DNA of 39,220 bases from Muribaculaceae bacterium (GTDB lineage Bacteria; Pseudomonadota; Alphaproteobacteria; Rs-D84). Positions 1 through 8,654 of the stretch are shown here, one piece after another. Every line of letters begins with the position of its first letter. The first letter of the stretch is position 1. The DNA lies in NCBI GenBank assembly GCA_023665245.1, contig JAMPEH010000008.1, forward strand, positions 49,807 through 89,026. Reading direction: 5' to 3'. The position numbers were made by a program, and so were the translations under genes. The notes under the pieces are model-generated. The model had not been told where the DNA came from, made no database searches, and worked only from the letters and a program-made list of their open reading frames with translations.

Positions 1-77
1 TCCTTCAGCAGAATCGCGACGGGATCGGGATCAACCTTCTGGGGCTTGTTGGACTTCTTGTTAACATCGTGGCTCAT
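1..77 (-). CDS. Unknown protein, 5' end only (runs off the left edge)
   Basis: A minus-strand frame opens with ATG at 77, preceded by an AAAGGAG ribosome site eight bases upstream. Its first 25 residues (MSHDVNKKSNKPQKVDPDPV...) are open to the window edge. The visible part is hydrophilic, Lys/Pro/Asp-rich and contains no recognisable domain. It follows the RNA polymerase beta'-like gene on the same strand with a 52-base gap and may share its transcript. Too little is visible to assign a function. Confidence 0.6.
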   Translation of the reverse strand, partial: MSHDVNKKSNKPQKVDPDPVAILLK

Positions 78-129
78 AACAATTTCTCCTTTACGTGATT
101 TGTATTTAACTATTCCTTCTGCTGAAGGT

Positions 130-2313
130 TTAGCTCCACTGACTGTGACCGCGCTCCATGATAAAGCGGTCATACGCAGATGTGCCGGACTTGTCGTACG
201 TCCGATAAGCACCCGCAATCTGAGCACCAGACTCCCGATAGAGAACGCTTGTCAGCGCAGAGGGGTTGTTCTGGATACTCTTATTGATGCTGTTGAATAC
301 ATACTCCGGGTGGGGATCGTTCCAGTCCACCATACCACCGTCAGGTGTAGTGATCATCTGGGACACGAGCAGCTCTGTCTGATAGTCCGGGATATAGATA
401 CCACCGGCCAGGAACAGAGGAGACAGCTCATCCAGGCACTTGTCATACGTCCCGAACGAGTTGATAGTGGTGCGGTTGAACATGATGGATTCCAGTTTCA
501 TCAGAGGTCCAGCAATCTCCTTGTTCCGATAGGAGAACTCAAACAGCACATCCACTGTCGGCTCACCAGCATCGGCGATATCGCCGAATGGGATGCGGAC
601 TGCATCCTTGGCGCCCTTATAGTGTGTTGCCGGGAGGAAGCACTCGTTGTTGAACTCAGGGCTGAGATACAGCGGCGCTCCATTGATCTCGGAGATTGTA
701 ATTCTGCTCTCGTCTCGGTCGTCGTAGATGACGATGTCCTGGAACGACCGGTCGAAGTGCCTGGATTCACCATCCTGGTGTTTGCCCATTGTATGGGGAT
801 AGAACTCCAGATACAGGTGGTTGAAGTCGGAATCACGCCGTTCCGCATAAGACGCCTCGATCATCTCATGGCTCAGGGAGATGGTCCCATTGCCGAGCGT
901 GAAGTACCGATAGAAGGTATCGTCAAACTCGACACGAACCGTGTCAGTTTTCAAGGCATGTTTTGCCGACAGAAGCTTCTGCTCCATCTCATCGGCAGAT
1001 TCCGCTGCGGCCAGACGACCGATGTGGACATCGCAGTTCAGTCTCGCCATTCGCATCCCATAGCAGGCCGCGCAGATATAGCCTTCCTTGCGGCGAGGAT
1101 GCGTACAGGTGATCGGGCTCTTCATCTTAAGCGTCTGCCCGATCAAAGACGTGTCATCCGGGTCGATGATGAAATATTTGTCCTTCTCACCAGGAACCAG
1201 GGCAACCCGCCCTTCCAGCTTGGCAAGGTCTTTCTTGCTGCTGACATACCGAGTGCGGAAGTGTTGGCTGTCGCACTCATAGTTGATGTCCACATGTTTC
1301 ACCGGGGCCATCATCATCATCAGTGCGCGTTCCAACGTGCCTGCATCAGACACGTTGAGCTTCGTGATCTCAGCTTTTCTTCCGCCGTGGGCATCAATGG
1401 CGAATGCCCTGATATCGGACAATCCCATCATGACGTTGGTGGGGTACGTGTACGGAATCGTGTTTCCGCTCAAGTCCGGTTTGAAGCATAAGTGCACTGC
1501 ATACTCCCGGAACTGTGCAGGGTTGAACAGGTTGTTTCGCGCATACGCTGAGATCGGGAGATCGATTTGATCCCCGATCGTTTTCAGCAGCTGATGCGTA
1601 CGATCCATCGTGAGCTTCTCAAGGTCCGTAGGACTGATGTCGTCCGGAATGGGGAACGTGCAGGTAATGGACTTCAGGGCTTCAGGGTCACGCTTCATAA
1701 CCTCGATGAAGTCATTGTTCGAGATACTCAGGCCCTGCCGGTCACCGGCACGCACACACCACAGGTTCATCAGGTACTTCACCATTTCGATGCACTCGCA
1801 GATCTTCCGCATATTGGCGACCGACTGGCACATCTCGATATACTTATCGATTTGCTTGGCCCATCCATCGGCAGTCCAGTGGTCGGGTTCCCACGGATGC
1901 CAGCCGGTGAGGTCAACGCCGCACTCCACGGGAATCAAGAGCATGGTGTAGTTTACCAGGAACTTGAACAGCGGAAGCTGATACGGTTCCTCCTGGCTCT
2001 CGGATACGCGGAACTTGATGCTCTGGCCAAGCGTATACATGCCAACGTCGATGTCGCCATAGTGCTTGCGGTAGTGCTTGATAATCTTCTTCGAGTTGAA
2101 CTCGAAGTCCGCCATCGTGTGCTCATACACGTTGACGATCTGAATCAACTTATTGTTGATCAGGTCCTCCTTGTCTGTCGATTTGGGTTCAAACAGGAAG
2201 ATTTTGTGGGTCCAGTCTTTCTTGCGTTGTTCCTTGGTTTTTTCGGGTTCAAGGAACATCCCGCGATACTCCTCGGGATGTTCCATAGCCCGGTCGGTAG
2301 TTGCCACCATCAT
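130..2313 (-). CDS. DNA-directed RNA polymerase beta' subunit, C-terminal part (phage multisubunit RNAP)
   Basis: This 727-residue protein matches the C-terminal half of bacterial RpoC. Residues 296-335 (GLSDIRAFAIDAHGGRKA, then LNVSDAGTLERAL) correspond to the bridge helix and start of the trigger loop; the RpoC counterpart is GLxVLxYFISTHGARKG...TADSGYLTRRL. Residues 399-455 match the SPLTC...CAKCYG...VNIGEAVGIIAAQS segment. The four cysteines of the beta' zinc site appear conserved as C347, C403, C414 and C417. The catalytic NADFDGD loop is absent, so it cannot be a whole beta' subunit; phiKZ-like jumbo phages encode beta and beta' as several separate polypeptides, which fits. The first ~250 residues are not recognisable. 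The start at 2313 has AAGGAGG 11 bases upstream, and a TATA-like promoter element lies at 2344-2356. The partner subunits are not in this window. Confidence 0.9.
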   Translation of the reverse strand: MMVATTDRAMEHPEEYRGMFLEPEKTKEQRKKDWTHKIFLFEPKSTDKEDLINNKLIQIVNVYEHTMADFEFNSKKIIKHYRKHYGDIDVGMYTLGQSIKFRVSESQEEPYQLPLFKFLVNYTMLLIPVECGVDLTGWHPWEPDHWTADGWAKQIDKYIEMCQSVANMRKICECIEMVKYLMNLWCVRAGDRQGLSISNNDFIEVMKRDPEALKSITCTFPIPDDISPTDLEKLTMDRTHQLLKTIGDQIDLPISAYARNNLFNPAQFREYAVHLCFKPDLSGNTIPYTYPTNVMMGLSDIRAFAIDAHGGRKAEITKLNVSDAGTLERALMMMMAPVKHVDINYECDSQHFRTRYVSSKKDLAKLEGRVALVPGEKDKYFIIDPDDTSLIGQTLKMKSPITCTHPRRKEGYICAACYGMRMARLNCDVHIGRLAAAESADEMEQKLLSAKHALKTDTVRVEFDDTFYRYFTLGNGTISLSHEMIEASYAERRDSDFNHLYLEFYPHTMGKHQDGESRHFDRSFQDIVIYDDRDESRITISEINGAPLYLSPEFNNECFLPATHYKGAKDAVRIPFGDIADAGEPTVDVLFEFSYRNKEIAGPLMKLESIMFNRTTINSFGTYDKCLDELSPLFLAGGIYIPDYQTELLVSQMITTPDGGMVDWNDPHPEYVFNSINKSIQNNPSALTSVLYRESGAQIAGAYRTYDKSGTSAYDRFIMERGHSQWS

Positions 2314-2343
2314 AGGCTTTCATTCCTCCTTGTTCTACTACTC

Positions 2344-2356
2344 TTATAGTATATAA
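2344..2356 (-). promoter_or_regulatory. TATA-like promoter element upstream of the beta'-like gene
   Basis: On the minus strand this reads TTATATACTATAA, 31 bases before the start codon at 2313. The same element recurs upstream of several other minus-strand genes. Promoter function is inferred from recurrence and position. Confidence 0.6.
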
Positions 2357-2360
2357 CCAA

Positions 2361-4172
2361 TTACAAAGAGCAATAGAACCGCATAACTTCATCGACAGTG
2401 CACACTTCGGTCGGAGTCATCTGCTGTCCCTGCCGTTCCTGATGTTCGTAGTCTACGACAACGATAGGGCAGGCGACCACGGTTTTGATTTCATTGCAGA
2501 GACGCTCACGGTTCAACAGTCCATCGGTGAACTCGTACTCGTCGATGAAGTCTTCGTATAACGGGTGACTGGTGATCAGCTTTTCGATCTTGCGGCGATT
2601 GTAAGTCTTCGCGGCAGAAGCTTTTACCTTGCTGCTGATGAAGAACGGGAAGTAGATATAGTTTCTCGCAGCAAAGTCGCGCTTCATGATCATGATCAGC
2701 TTGATCATATCCGGGAACTTAATGATGTTTGTATCTTCGGTGCAGCCCATAGCCGCCGCATAGTACAGCTGGATAAAGTAGACCTGTGTGTCATGCAGCG
2801 GGCGCGGAATGTTGTCGCGGTAATAGGCATACTCCTCGCGGAGCTCTTTTGTCGCCTTAATGTCCTTGGGTTTGTCAGACCGCATACGCTTGAAGTCCAA
2901 GCCGAACTCCTTGCCGAGGCGGTCAATCGCATCCTTGACGGATACGTGCAGCCGGATTCTGTCCTTTTGACTGTGAAACGACTTGTCCGTTTGCCAGCGA
3001 TCCCACCGAGACACCGTCTCATTGACAGAGTCCGATGCATCCATCGCCATTTCGGTATAGTCGTGCTTGTCCGGCTGAATCAGGGTATTTCGGATTGCCT
3101 TATCCATACATACATGGATGAAGACGATTGCGGATTTGCTGAAAACGGCCTTCTGCGAGATATCAGTGACGAAGTCCCGCATCAGCTCACTGGTGTACGA
3201 TGTAGGGGTTGTGCCGATCCGCTTGCGGCGGTCCCACATCGCACTTTCCTGATTCGTCTTCGTGATTCGGGTTGTCGAGGTATGATACAGCTTGTTATAC
3301 AAACATATGTCATAGTGCTCGTCAAACACCGGAATGAAGGTCGTAAACAGGTAGTAATACAAATCCTTGTCGGACATGTGGGCCTCTTCCAGCAGGCGGG
3401 TCCTGGTGTTGTAGTAGTGAGACACCAGGGGTATGGTAAACTTGTGGAGACAGGATACACCCATGATTGCTTTCAGATGCTCAATCGTCAGTTGGATCGA
3501 TTCGTCATATACCCGGTCGGTCTTTTTAACGAGATTGTCATCTACGTTATACTCAACCATCCGGATTAGCTTCTCGATCATACTGTCGGTTGTGAATGCG
3601 GCGTATACCGTCTCGATGAATGCCATGGGGTCCAGGTCAAGGTCCTCATACATGATTTGGAACATGACGTGGAAGTATGCCCGCATCAGCTCATCATCCT
3701 TATCGAAGTACTCGATGAAGTAGTTGATATATCTGAGCGGGTTGGTGATGTTGTTGATGAAGGACACTTTGTTCATGGTGGCGAATGACAGGCGCTCAAT
3801 CGTGGGATTGACCCCTCGCTCATCCATATTGTCAGAGTATCCCTCGAACATGCGCGCGAACTCGAACTGCACGCGCTTGGTGGTATACGACATACCGTTA
3901 TCTTTCACCACGCGTTCCATATGAACATACTTCTGCACGTGGGCGTCGTGATACCAAGCTTCCGCCACATCCGGCGGCGGGTTCTTCAGGTCTTTGTCTT
4001 TGATTCCCGCGTCTACGAGCGGGATGGTTCTGTCGTCTAAGTCTTGGTCGAGAATGCACGATACATCTCTCTCACCTTCCTTTCTGTCAACGGCGATTGC
4101 TCGCGAATCCTCCGTGGGTCGGGGAGAGCCCAGAAGATCCGCGATCAATCCTTTCTTTGTTTTCTTACTCAT
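2361..4172 (-). CDS. Unknown 603-residue protein upstream of the RNAP beta'-like gene
   Basis: I do not recognise a family. The N-terminal ~70 residues are charged and low-complexity; the rest is mixed helical with many aromatic residues (for example LYYYLFTTFIPVFDEHYDI), and the C-terminus is hydrophobic/beta-like. No signal peptide or clear membrane helix is visible. ATG at 4172 has a GGGGAG ribosome site six bases upstream. The gene has its own TATA-like element at 4203-4215, and another lies between its stop and the next gene, so it and the RNAP gene are probably separate units under the same class of promoter. A transcription-related role is possible by neighbourhood only; no RNAP beta or beta' N-terminal motif is visible. 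Confidence 0.85.
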   Translation of the reverse strand: MSKKTKKGLIADLLGSPRPTEDSRAIAVDRKEGERDVSCILDQDLDDRTIPLVDAGIKDKDLKNPPPDVAEAWYHDAHVQKYVHMERVVKDNGMSYTTKRVQFEFARMFEGYSDNMDERGVNPTIERLSFATMNKVSFINNITNPLRYINYFIEYFDKDDELMRAYFHVMFQIMYEDLDLDPMAFIETVYAAFTTDSMIEKLIRMVEYNVDDNLVKKTDRVYDESIQLTIEHLKAIMGVSCLHKFTIPLVSHYYNTRTRLLEEAHMSDKDLYYYLFTTFIPVFDEHYDICLYNKLYHTSTTRITKTNQESAMWDRRKRIGTTPTSYTSELMRDFVTDISQKAVFSKSAIVFIHVCMDKAIRNTLIQPDKHDYTEMAMDASDSVNETVSRWDRWQTDKSFHSQKDRIRLHVSVKDAIDRLGKEFGLDFKRMRSDKPKDIKATKELREEYAYYRDNIPRPLHDTQVYFIQLYYAAAMGCTEDTNIIKFPDMIKLIMIMKRDFAARNYIYFPFFISSKVKASAAKTYNRRKIEKLITSHPLYEDFIDEYEFTDGLLNRERLCNEIKTVVACPIVVVDYEHQERQGQQMTPTEVCTVDEVMRFYCSL

Positions 4173-4202
4173 GTCGTACTCCCCTTTCTGACGTGGTCGA
4201 TA

Positions 4203-4215
4203 CTATAGTATATAG
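4203..4215 (-). promoter_or_regulatory. TATA-like promoter element
   Basis: The minus strand reads CTATATACTATAG, 31 bases before the start at 4172. The spacing is the same as for the element upstream of the beta'-like gene. No TTGACA-like hexamer occurs about 17 bases upstream. Confidence 0.6.
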
Positions 4216-4224
4216 TCCGTATGA

Positions 4225-5076
4225 TTACTTGCTTTTCCTTCCAATCGTTGTCGGAGACTTCATCGACTTAGTAGCACGAGCGCCCTGGACGCTCGTCACA
4301 CGAACAGCCCGTTTGGGTTTCTGCATACCACTCCGATTGGCCTTGTCGATTTTCTTCTCGTGGTCCCTGAATACCTTATCGCTGGCAGCTTTCGACGCTT
4401 TCTTTTTCTCGGCCTGCCGAGCAGCTGCACGTTTACGCTTGACCATAAGGGAATCAAAGTCATCGATTGTGGCCATCAGCCGGGTCATCGGAATGTTATG
4501 ATAGTTGTGCATTGCTTGAGCAAATGGAACATTGTCAAGCATGTAGAAGATGGCGAAGTACACCGACTTGTCAAACAGGGGAATTCCCATCGGGTTACGA
4601 GTGACAGGCTTGTCGTGTACAGGTTTCTTTCCGAGAGACTTCTCTGTTCCGGGAACCAACAGTCGTTCTCTCGGGAGTTTACCGCGAAGGGAGTCGATCA
4701 TCATACCCTTGCCTTTTGACTTGTCTTTCGCATCGGGGTCCCAATGCGCGAAAACATACGCCACCGAATAGACGAACGACGGACAATTAGAGAAGATCTT
4801 AATGTCGCAGTCGCGGAAATCGGCGGCGGATTTCTCCGCCGACAACTCAATCAAGACATCATAGTAGAATCCGTCCACTGTCTCGGATGGAACCTTGATA
4901 TGTACCATAACCCGACCACCAGGGTTAACCGTATACGTATCATGTCGAAACGTTTTGCCAGATCCAGTCAGATTATCATAACGTTCGCGGTACTCTTCAA
5001 TGACGCCTTTTGTATTGAGTTTCATCGAGCCTTTCGATACGGAAAGAGTGTCTGCAAGGAATTCGCGAAGCTTCAC
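4225..5076 (-). CDS. Unknown basic protein, 283 residues
   Basis: The start is GTG at 5076, with a GGAGGTGAT site six bases upstream. The N-terminal ~110 residues look alternating beta (HDTYTVNPGGRVMVHIKVPS and similar). The C-terminal ~80 residues are strongly basic and low-complexity, rich in KRKRAAARQAEKKK-type runs with further Lys/Arg clusters to the end. Such a tail suggests nucleic-acid binding, but no family is recognised. It is the third gene of a minus-strand run behind the chaperonin. The stop lies just before the promoter element at 4203-4215. Confidence 0.8.
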   Translation of the reverse strand: MKLREFLADTLSVSKGSMKLNTKGVIEEYRERYDNLTGSGKTFRHDTYTVNPGGRVMVHIKVPSETVDGFYYDVLIELSAEKSAADFRDCDIKIFSNCPSFVYSVAYVFAHWDPDAKDKSKGKGMMIDSLRGKLPRERLLVPGTEKSLGKKPVHDKPVTRNPMGIPLFDKSVYFAIFYMLDNVPFAQAMHNYHNIPMTRLMATIDDFDSLMVKRKRAAARQAEKKKASKAASDKVFRDHEKKIDKANRSGMQKPKRAVRVTSVQGARATKSMKSPTTIGRKSK

Positions 5077-5109
5077 TGCTTTATCACCTCCGATACAAAA
5101 TTGCAGTTC

Positions 5110-5451
5110 TCACGGATCCAAATCCGGGCCGTGAACCAGCTCATAGTATTCGGCCAGTCGGCCATGTCTCACGGGAGCCGCGTTATCCGGGCAGAGTTCT
5201 ACATACAACCGATACATGGTCTCAGTCGTCCCGATCATTTTACTACCGTAGAGCGCGATATACCTGCGGCAGTTGTCGTCAAGACACGCCTTATAGTTAC
5301 CGGCGAAGTCTACGGTAGATTCAGCGATTGCAGTTGTCAACACGCCTGCGAAATCGTCGATTTCGACAGGAGTATCAGCACCGGTGTAAGCTCGTGCATA
5401 GAATGTCACTTTCGGAAAATCGGGAAGCGTGGCTTCATAGAAGTATCCCAT
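5110..5451 (-). CDS. Unknown protein, 113 residues
   Basis: ATG at 5451 has GGAGG eight bases upstream. The protein is soluble and slightly acidic, beginning MGYFYEATLPDFPKVTFYAR and ending in a Pro/Asp-containing tail (HGPDLDP). There is no signal peptide, membrane helix or recognised motif. It is separated from the gene upstream by a hairpin at 5509-5538, so it probably begins a transcript that continues into the basic protein 33 bases downstream. Confidence 0.75.
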   Translation of the reverse strand: MGYFYEATLPDFPKVTFYARAYTGADTPVEIDDFAGVLTTAIAESTVDFAGNYKACLDDNCRRYIALYGSKMIGTTETMYRLYVELCPDNAAPVRHGRLAEYYELVHGPDLDP

Positions 5452-5508
5452 GACTATTACCTCCTAATTTGATTATTAAGGTGTCAACATATGCATTAAA
5501 AAGAAATA

Positions 5509-5538
5509 GGGCAGCGGATTATACTCGACCCGCTGCCC
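5509..5538 (-). terminator. Hairpin terminator
   Basis: GGGCAGCGG pairs with CCGCTGCCC across a 12-base loop. On the minus strand it is followed by TATTTCTTTTT. It lies just after the stop of the gene at 5547-5990. Confidence 0.75.
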
Positions 5539-5546
5539 TGATTCGG

Positions 5547-5990
5547 TTAGGTTTTATCAAACCCTGTGGTATACTTGACGTGATTGTAGACAGGAGCCTT
5601 CAGCTTGTCAATCCGTTGCTGCTGATAGTTCGGTTCCGGTACGACATAGCACAGATAACCAGCGCTTGCATACTCTTTGCCCATGCAATCGACGGCAAGT
5701 GACCAGTCCATCTTTGTCGCTCCGAGTTTATGCAGAGCGAGATACGCAGGGTCCTCGGTCTTAGTCGGGTTATAGACGATGAATACTGTATCGTCGACCG
5801 AGCTGACAGTTTTGCGAAGACGACCAAGCGCCAGCTCTACTGTCACTCCAGCAGGAGGGCAAACTGCTGCTACAGCAACAGGATCAGTTGCAACAGCTTC
5901 GGAGAACCGAGTAAGGATGTCCGCCATCGCGACAGTCATCTCTTTATGATACATTGAAACTGAGAGATCATCGACGTGAGAAGAACTCAT
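5547..5990 (-). CDS. Unknown protein, 147 residues
   Basis: I chose ATG at 5990 (MSSSHVDDLSVSMYHKE...) over the GTG at 6002: the GGAGG at the end of the chaperonin gene is one base from the GTG but 13 bases from the ATG. The protein is a small mixed alpha/beta polypeptide with no recognised motif. The segment TVSSVDDTVFIVYNPTK looks like a beta hairpin. It directly follows the chaperonin gene, so it may be cotranscribed with it, and a hairpin terminator follows its stop. No co-chaperonin (GroES) mobile-loop motif is evident. Confidence 0.75.
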   Translation of the reverse strand: MSSSHVDDLSVSMYHKEMTVAMADILTRFSEAVATDPVAVAAVCPPAGVTVELALGRLRKTVSSVDDTVFIVYNPTKTEDPAYLALHKLGATKMDWSLAVDCMGKEYASAGYLCYVVPEPNYQQQRIDKLKAPVYNHVKYTTGFDKT

Positions 5991-5998
5991 CACAGCAC

Positions 5999-7846
5999 TC
6001 ACCCCTCCGCGTTGATATAGTTCGACATGAACCCAGTTTTGCCGGACAGATGGAACACCTTGGTCATCGCAATCTCGATCGGGAGGATGGAGTTCGTGAG
6101 GATCGCACTGATGGAACCGAAAGGCTCAACCACACGGGGGCAGATCTGCAGAATCTGGTCACTGCCATCGGGGCTCGTAAACGCGGCGTCCACCGGCTCG
6201 ATAATGGGAGCCTCGTCAGCACGCGGCCAGATCTGCTCCGGACCATCCCGCAGGGTGAAATCGCTGATGCTGTAGCTGTCATCCTTAGCACGCTGCAGCA
6301 TGGTCTCGCAGCTGAATTTCTCATCCAGCGCGTAGCAGTTGCCCACCAGAGCAACCATCGTGTCCAGCAGCGCATCAGTGATGACCTTAATCAGGTTACG
6401 GTCAATCTCACGGTTGAAACCATCCAGCCGATGAGCCTGGCGGAGAGCGTGAAGGACAGAGTTTCCGATAAGGATATCCTCCTGCGCCGCGGTGGAACCG
6501 GAGATGATGGCGTCAAGGATGAGCTCGAACTTACGCTGACTGTCCTTCAACAGGCTGGAGCCGACCTCAATGTCGATGAACATACCATACGACTTCCGGA
6601 TACGGCTTTCCAGGGAAGCCTTGCGGATAGCAGACTTCTCGACCTCGGCTTCCTGGCAAAGGTTCTTGTACCGCTCAGTGGCCACAGGACCAAGCTCTTT
6701 GCCGATGGCCATACCGTCGACAGCATCGAACATCACCTCATAAGGAGCGGCGCACATCATACGCATCTGATCGATAGAGTGCGGATCGGCGTCATAGTTC
6801 TCCAGATCCTCGATGGCGGTGTCGTTGTTGAACTCCTTCACGTTGAAGACATTGTAGAGCAGGTGCTCGAAGGTGATAGAGTTCACCAGAGTACCGATGC
6901 CGACATCCTCGGTGATGATCGTGCTGATATCCTCGAGCTCTTCCTTATCCATCTTCATGGCGTCGTCCATCGTATAGATGGCGAGGTTGTTCATGGAATT
7001 CACATCCCATGCGTTCCGATGGATGATACGGGTAAACTCACGGATAGTGCTGCGAGTGGCTGCTGTGATGCCGTGGCAGAGGATGATGTAGGTCATGTCG
7101 ATCCGACGATCACCAATCATCGACATCTGAGTTGCCATAGCTGCCAGGACCTCAGGATGCGCCATATCGAGGGTACCGTTGCAGTAGAGAACGACCGTGT
7201 TCGGGTTGATGTCCTTAACCGGCCGCAGAGAGAACTGCCGCGTAACCCGCACCGTCGGACGGTTGTAGGTCGTGACGTTGAAGTCGGTGGCGATGTTGCT
7301 CTTTCTGGGCACAATGTGCGCCCCGGCCATGATCGCATCCTTCAGGGTGCTGAAGATCTTGGCGGAGAGCTCGGGGTCCTGGGTGCAGGTGTAGAACATG
7401 GAGAGCATGGTGTCGGGTGTCAGCGGAACCGTCGTAGCCTTGATCTTCTCGATGAGGGCGTCCATAATGACCTTCCACCGGCTGCGTACGACGTTGATGG
7501 GGGCCTTGATCTCTCCGCTATCCAGCGCCTTCCGCATCCGGAAGTAGAGGTTGCAGTAGAGAACCATCAGGGTGGTGCTGCCGTCGCCGACGTTCTTTCC
7601 CTGATGATAGGCGGCCTGGTAGAGGATATGGTGCACCTTGTTCGCCAGCTCATTGTCGAACATCAGGGACTCCATGACCTCTTTGCCGTCGCGGGTGTAG
7701 TAGATCTGATCGTTCTTGGTGATGAAAGCATCAGATGCCCCGGGGCCGAACATACACTGGATATCGGCCAGGATCTCACGCACAGCAGTGTCCACAACAT
7801 TCCGCATGAACTCGCCGCGCAACGAATTGGATTGCATGATAGGCAT
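5999..7846 (-). CDS. GroEL-like chaperonin (phage-encoded, divergent)
   Basis: This 615-residue protein (GroEL is about 545) aligns along the chaperonin equatorial domain. FGPGASDAFITKN at residues 33-45 matches the LGPKGRNVVLDK nucleotide-binding region. TRDGKEV at 51-57 matches ITKDGVSV, and NVGDGSTT at 85-92 matches AGDGTTT with the ATPase aspartate at D88. Residues 413-470 follow the GroEL GGVAVIKVG...VEDALHATRAA...AGGG segment, with D445 in the position of the second catalytic aspartate (GroEL D398), although the GGG is not kept (LIGNS). The C-terminal VVEPFGSISAILTNSILPIEI matches VVDPTKVTRSALQYAASVAG with extra sequence at both ends. The middle (about 190-400, apical/intermediate) is hardly recognisable. 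ATG at 7846 has a GAGG site overlapping the end of the preceding gene. Chaperonin homologues are known in some jumbo phages, where capsid folding is a proposed role. Confidence 0.88.
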   Translation of the reverse strand: MPIMQSNSLRGEFMRNVVDTAVREILADIQCMFGPGASDAFITKNDQIYYTRDGKEVMESLMFDNELANKVHHILYQAAYHQGKNVGDGSTTLMVLYCNLYFRMRKALDSGEIKAPINVVRSRWKVIMDALIEKIKATTVPLTPDTMLSMFYTCTQDPELSAKIFSTLKDAIMAGAHIVPRKSNIATDFNVTTYNRPTVRVTRQFSLRPVKDINPNTVVLYCNGTLDMAHPEVLAAMATQMSMIGDRRIDMTYIILCHGITAATRSTIREFTRIIHRNAWDVNSMNNLAIYTMDDAMKMDKEELEDISTIITEDVGIGTLVNSITFEHLLYNVFNVKEFNNDTAIEDLENYDADPHSIDQMRMMCAAPYEVMFDAVDGMAIGKELGPVATERYKNLCQEAEVEKSAIRKASLESRIRKSYGMFIDIEVGSSLLKDSQRKFELILDAIISGSTAAQEDILIGNSVLHALRQAHRLDGFNREIDRNLIKVITDALLDTMVALVGNCYALDEKFSCETMLQRAKDDSYSISDFTLRDGPEQIWPRADEAPIIEPVDAAFTSPDGSDQILQICPRVVEPFGSISAILTNSILPIEIAMTKVFHLSGKTGFMSNYINAEG

Positions 7847-7850
7847 AATA

Positions 7851-8642
7851 TCACTCCTCGTTATTTTGTTCCCTCAGGAATCTGTATCGGAACGTCAACC
7901 CACTGAATGGATCGAAGAAACCGAACTCATGTTTGTACTGGACTTCAAGAGCTCCCATCTCGCTATTACAGGTAGGGACAACGCACTTGTCGTCATTCAC
8001 CTGGAAGTTATATGCATAGCGTGCAATGATGAACGTGATTGGAGTTGTGTGACCGGCGGCAACAAGCATTGCGATGAGCCGCACCGCCAGTTCGTTGGAG
8101 CATATCATCACGGCATTGATACTGTGCTTTATGATAAGCTTAACTGCAACTTTCAGGTTCAACAAGTTGGCATCCTCGTATACCGTGACCTTGCCATAGA
8201 ATGCAGGTCGATTTGTCTCACCTTTATATTGCAGTAAGTATCCGGTGATATCGGGTTTATCAAACACCACCTCAAACCGTTCAGACACATCCGTAGGTGT
8301 AGTCTTTGCGTGTTCCCCTGTGATCATGGACCGTATATGGTCGGAATACTGGTCAGTCGTATGTACACCCTCATCCTTGCCGAACATGTCAAAGATGTTG
8401 AACTCAGGGACAGTCGTCCGCATGAATTGAACCTGCTCCGCCAACTCCACATTCGGTGTGATCAGTTTATGATACGCCGGTTTCAGAGTGACAAAAAGGT
8501 CCTTCCTTGTAAACAGAGTGTAACGGAGCAGGTCAAAACTATGGTAACGGGTGACATCATGGTCGATGATCAGAAGCTTTGTGGCCTTCATCATACTGGG
8601 GAACATCTTGGTGAAAGTCTCAGCTCCTTGAGCAATATTCAT
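7851..8642 (-). CDS. Unknown protein, 263 residues
   Basis: ATG at 8642 has a GGAGGG site close upstream. No family is recognised. The sequence has a likely alternating alpha/beta core, with hydrophobic strands such as KLLIIDHDVTRYHSF near the N-terminus and a helix AVRLIAMLVAAGHTTPITFIIARY near the C-terminus. It ends four bases before the chaperonin start, so the chaperonin ribosome site lies within its end; the two are very likely cotranscribed and translationally linked. Confidence 0.8.
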   Translation of the reverse strand: MNIAQGAETFTKMFPSMMKATKLLIIDHDVTRYHSFDLLRYTLFTRKDLFVTLKPAYHKLITPNVELAEQVQFMRTTVPEFNIFDMFGKDEGVHTTDQYSDHIRSMITGEHAKTTPTDVSERFEVVFDKPDITGYLLQYKGETNRPAFYGKVTVYEDANLLNLKVAVKLIIKHSINAVMICSNELAVRLIAMLVAAGHTTPITFIIARYAYNFQVNDDKCVVPTCNSEMGALEVQYKHEFGFFDPFSGLTFRYRFLREQNNEE

Positions 8643-8654
8643 ACGGCCCTCCGC

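Noticed and set aside
5954..7906. Very long plus-strand open frame opposite the chaperonin gene
   Set aside because: It is antisense to a clearly recognised chaperonin, and its length follows from the GC-biased third positions there. It has no ribosome site or family match.
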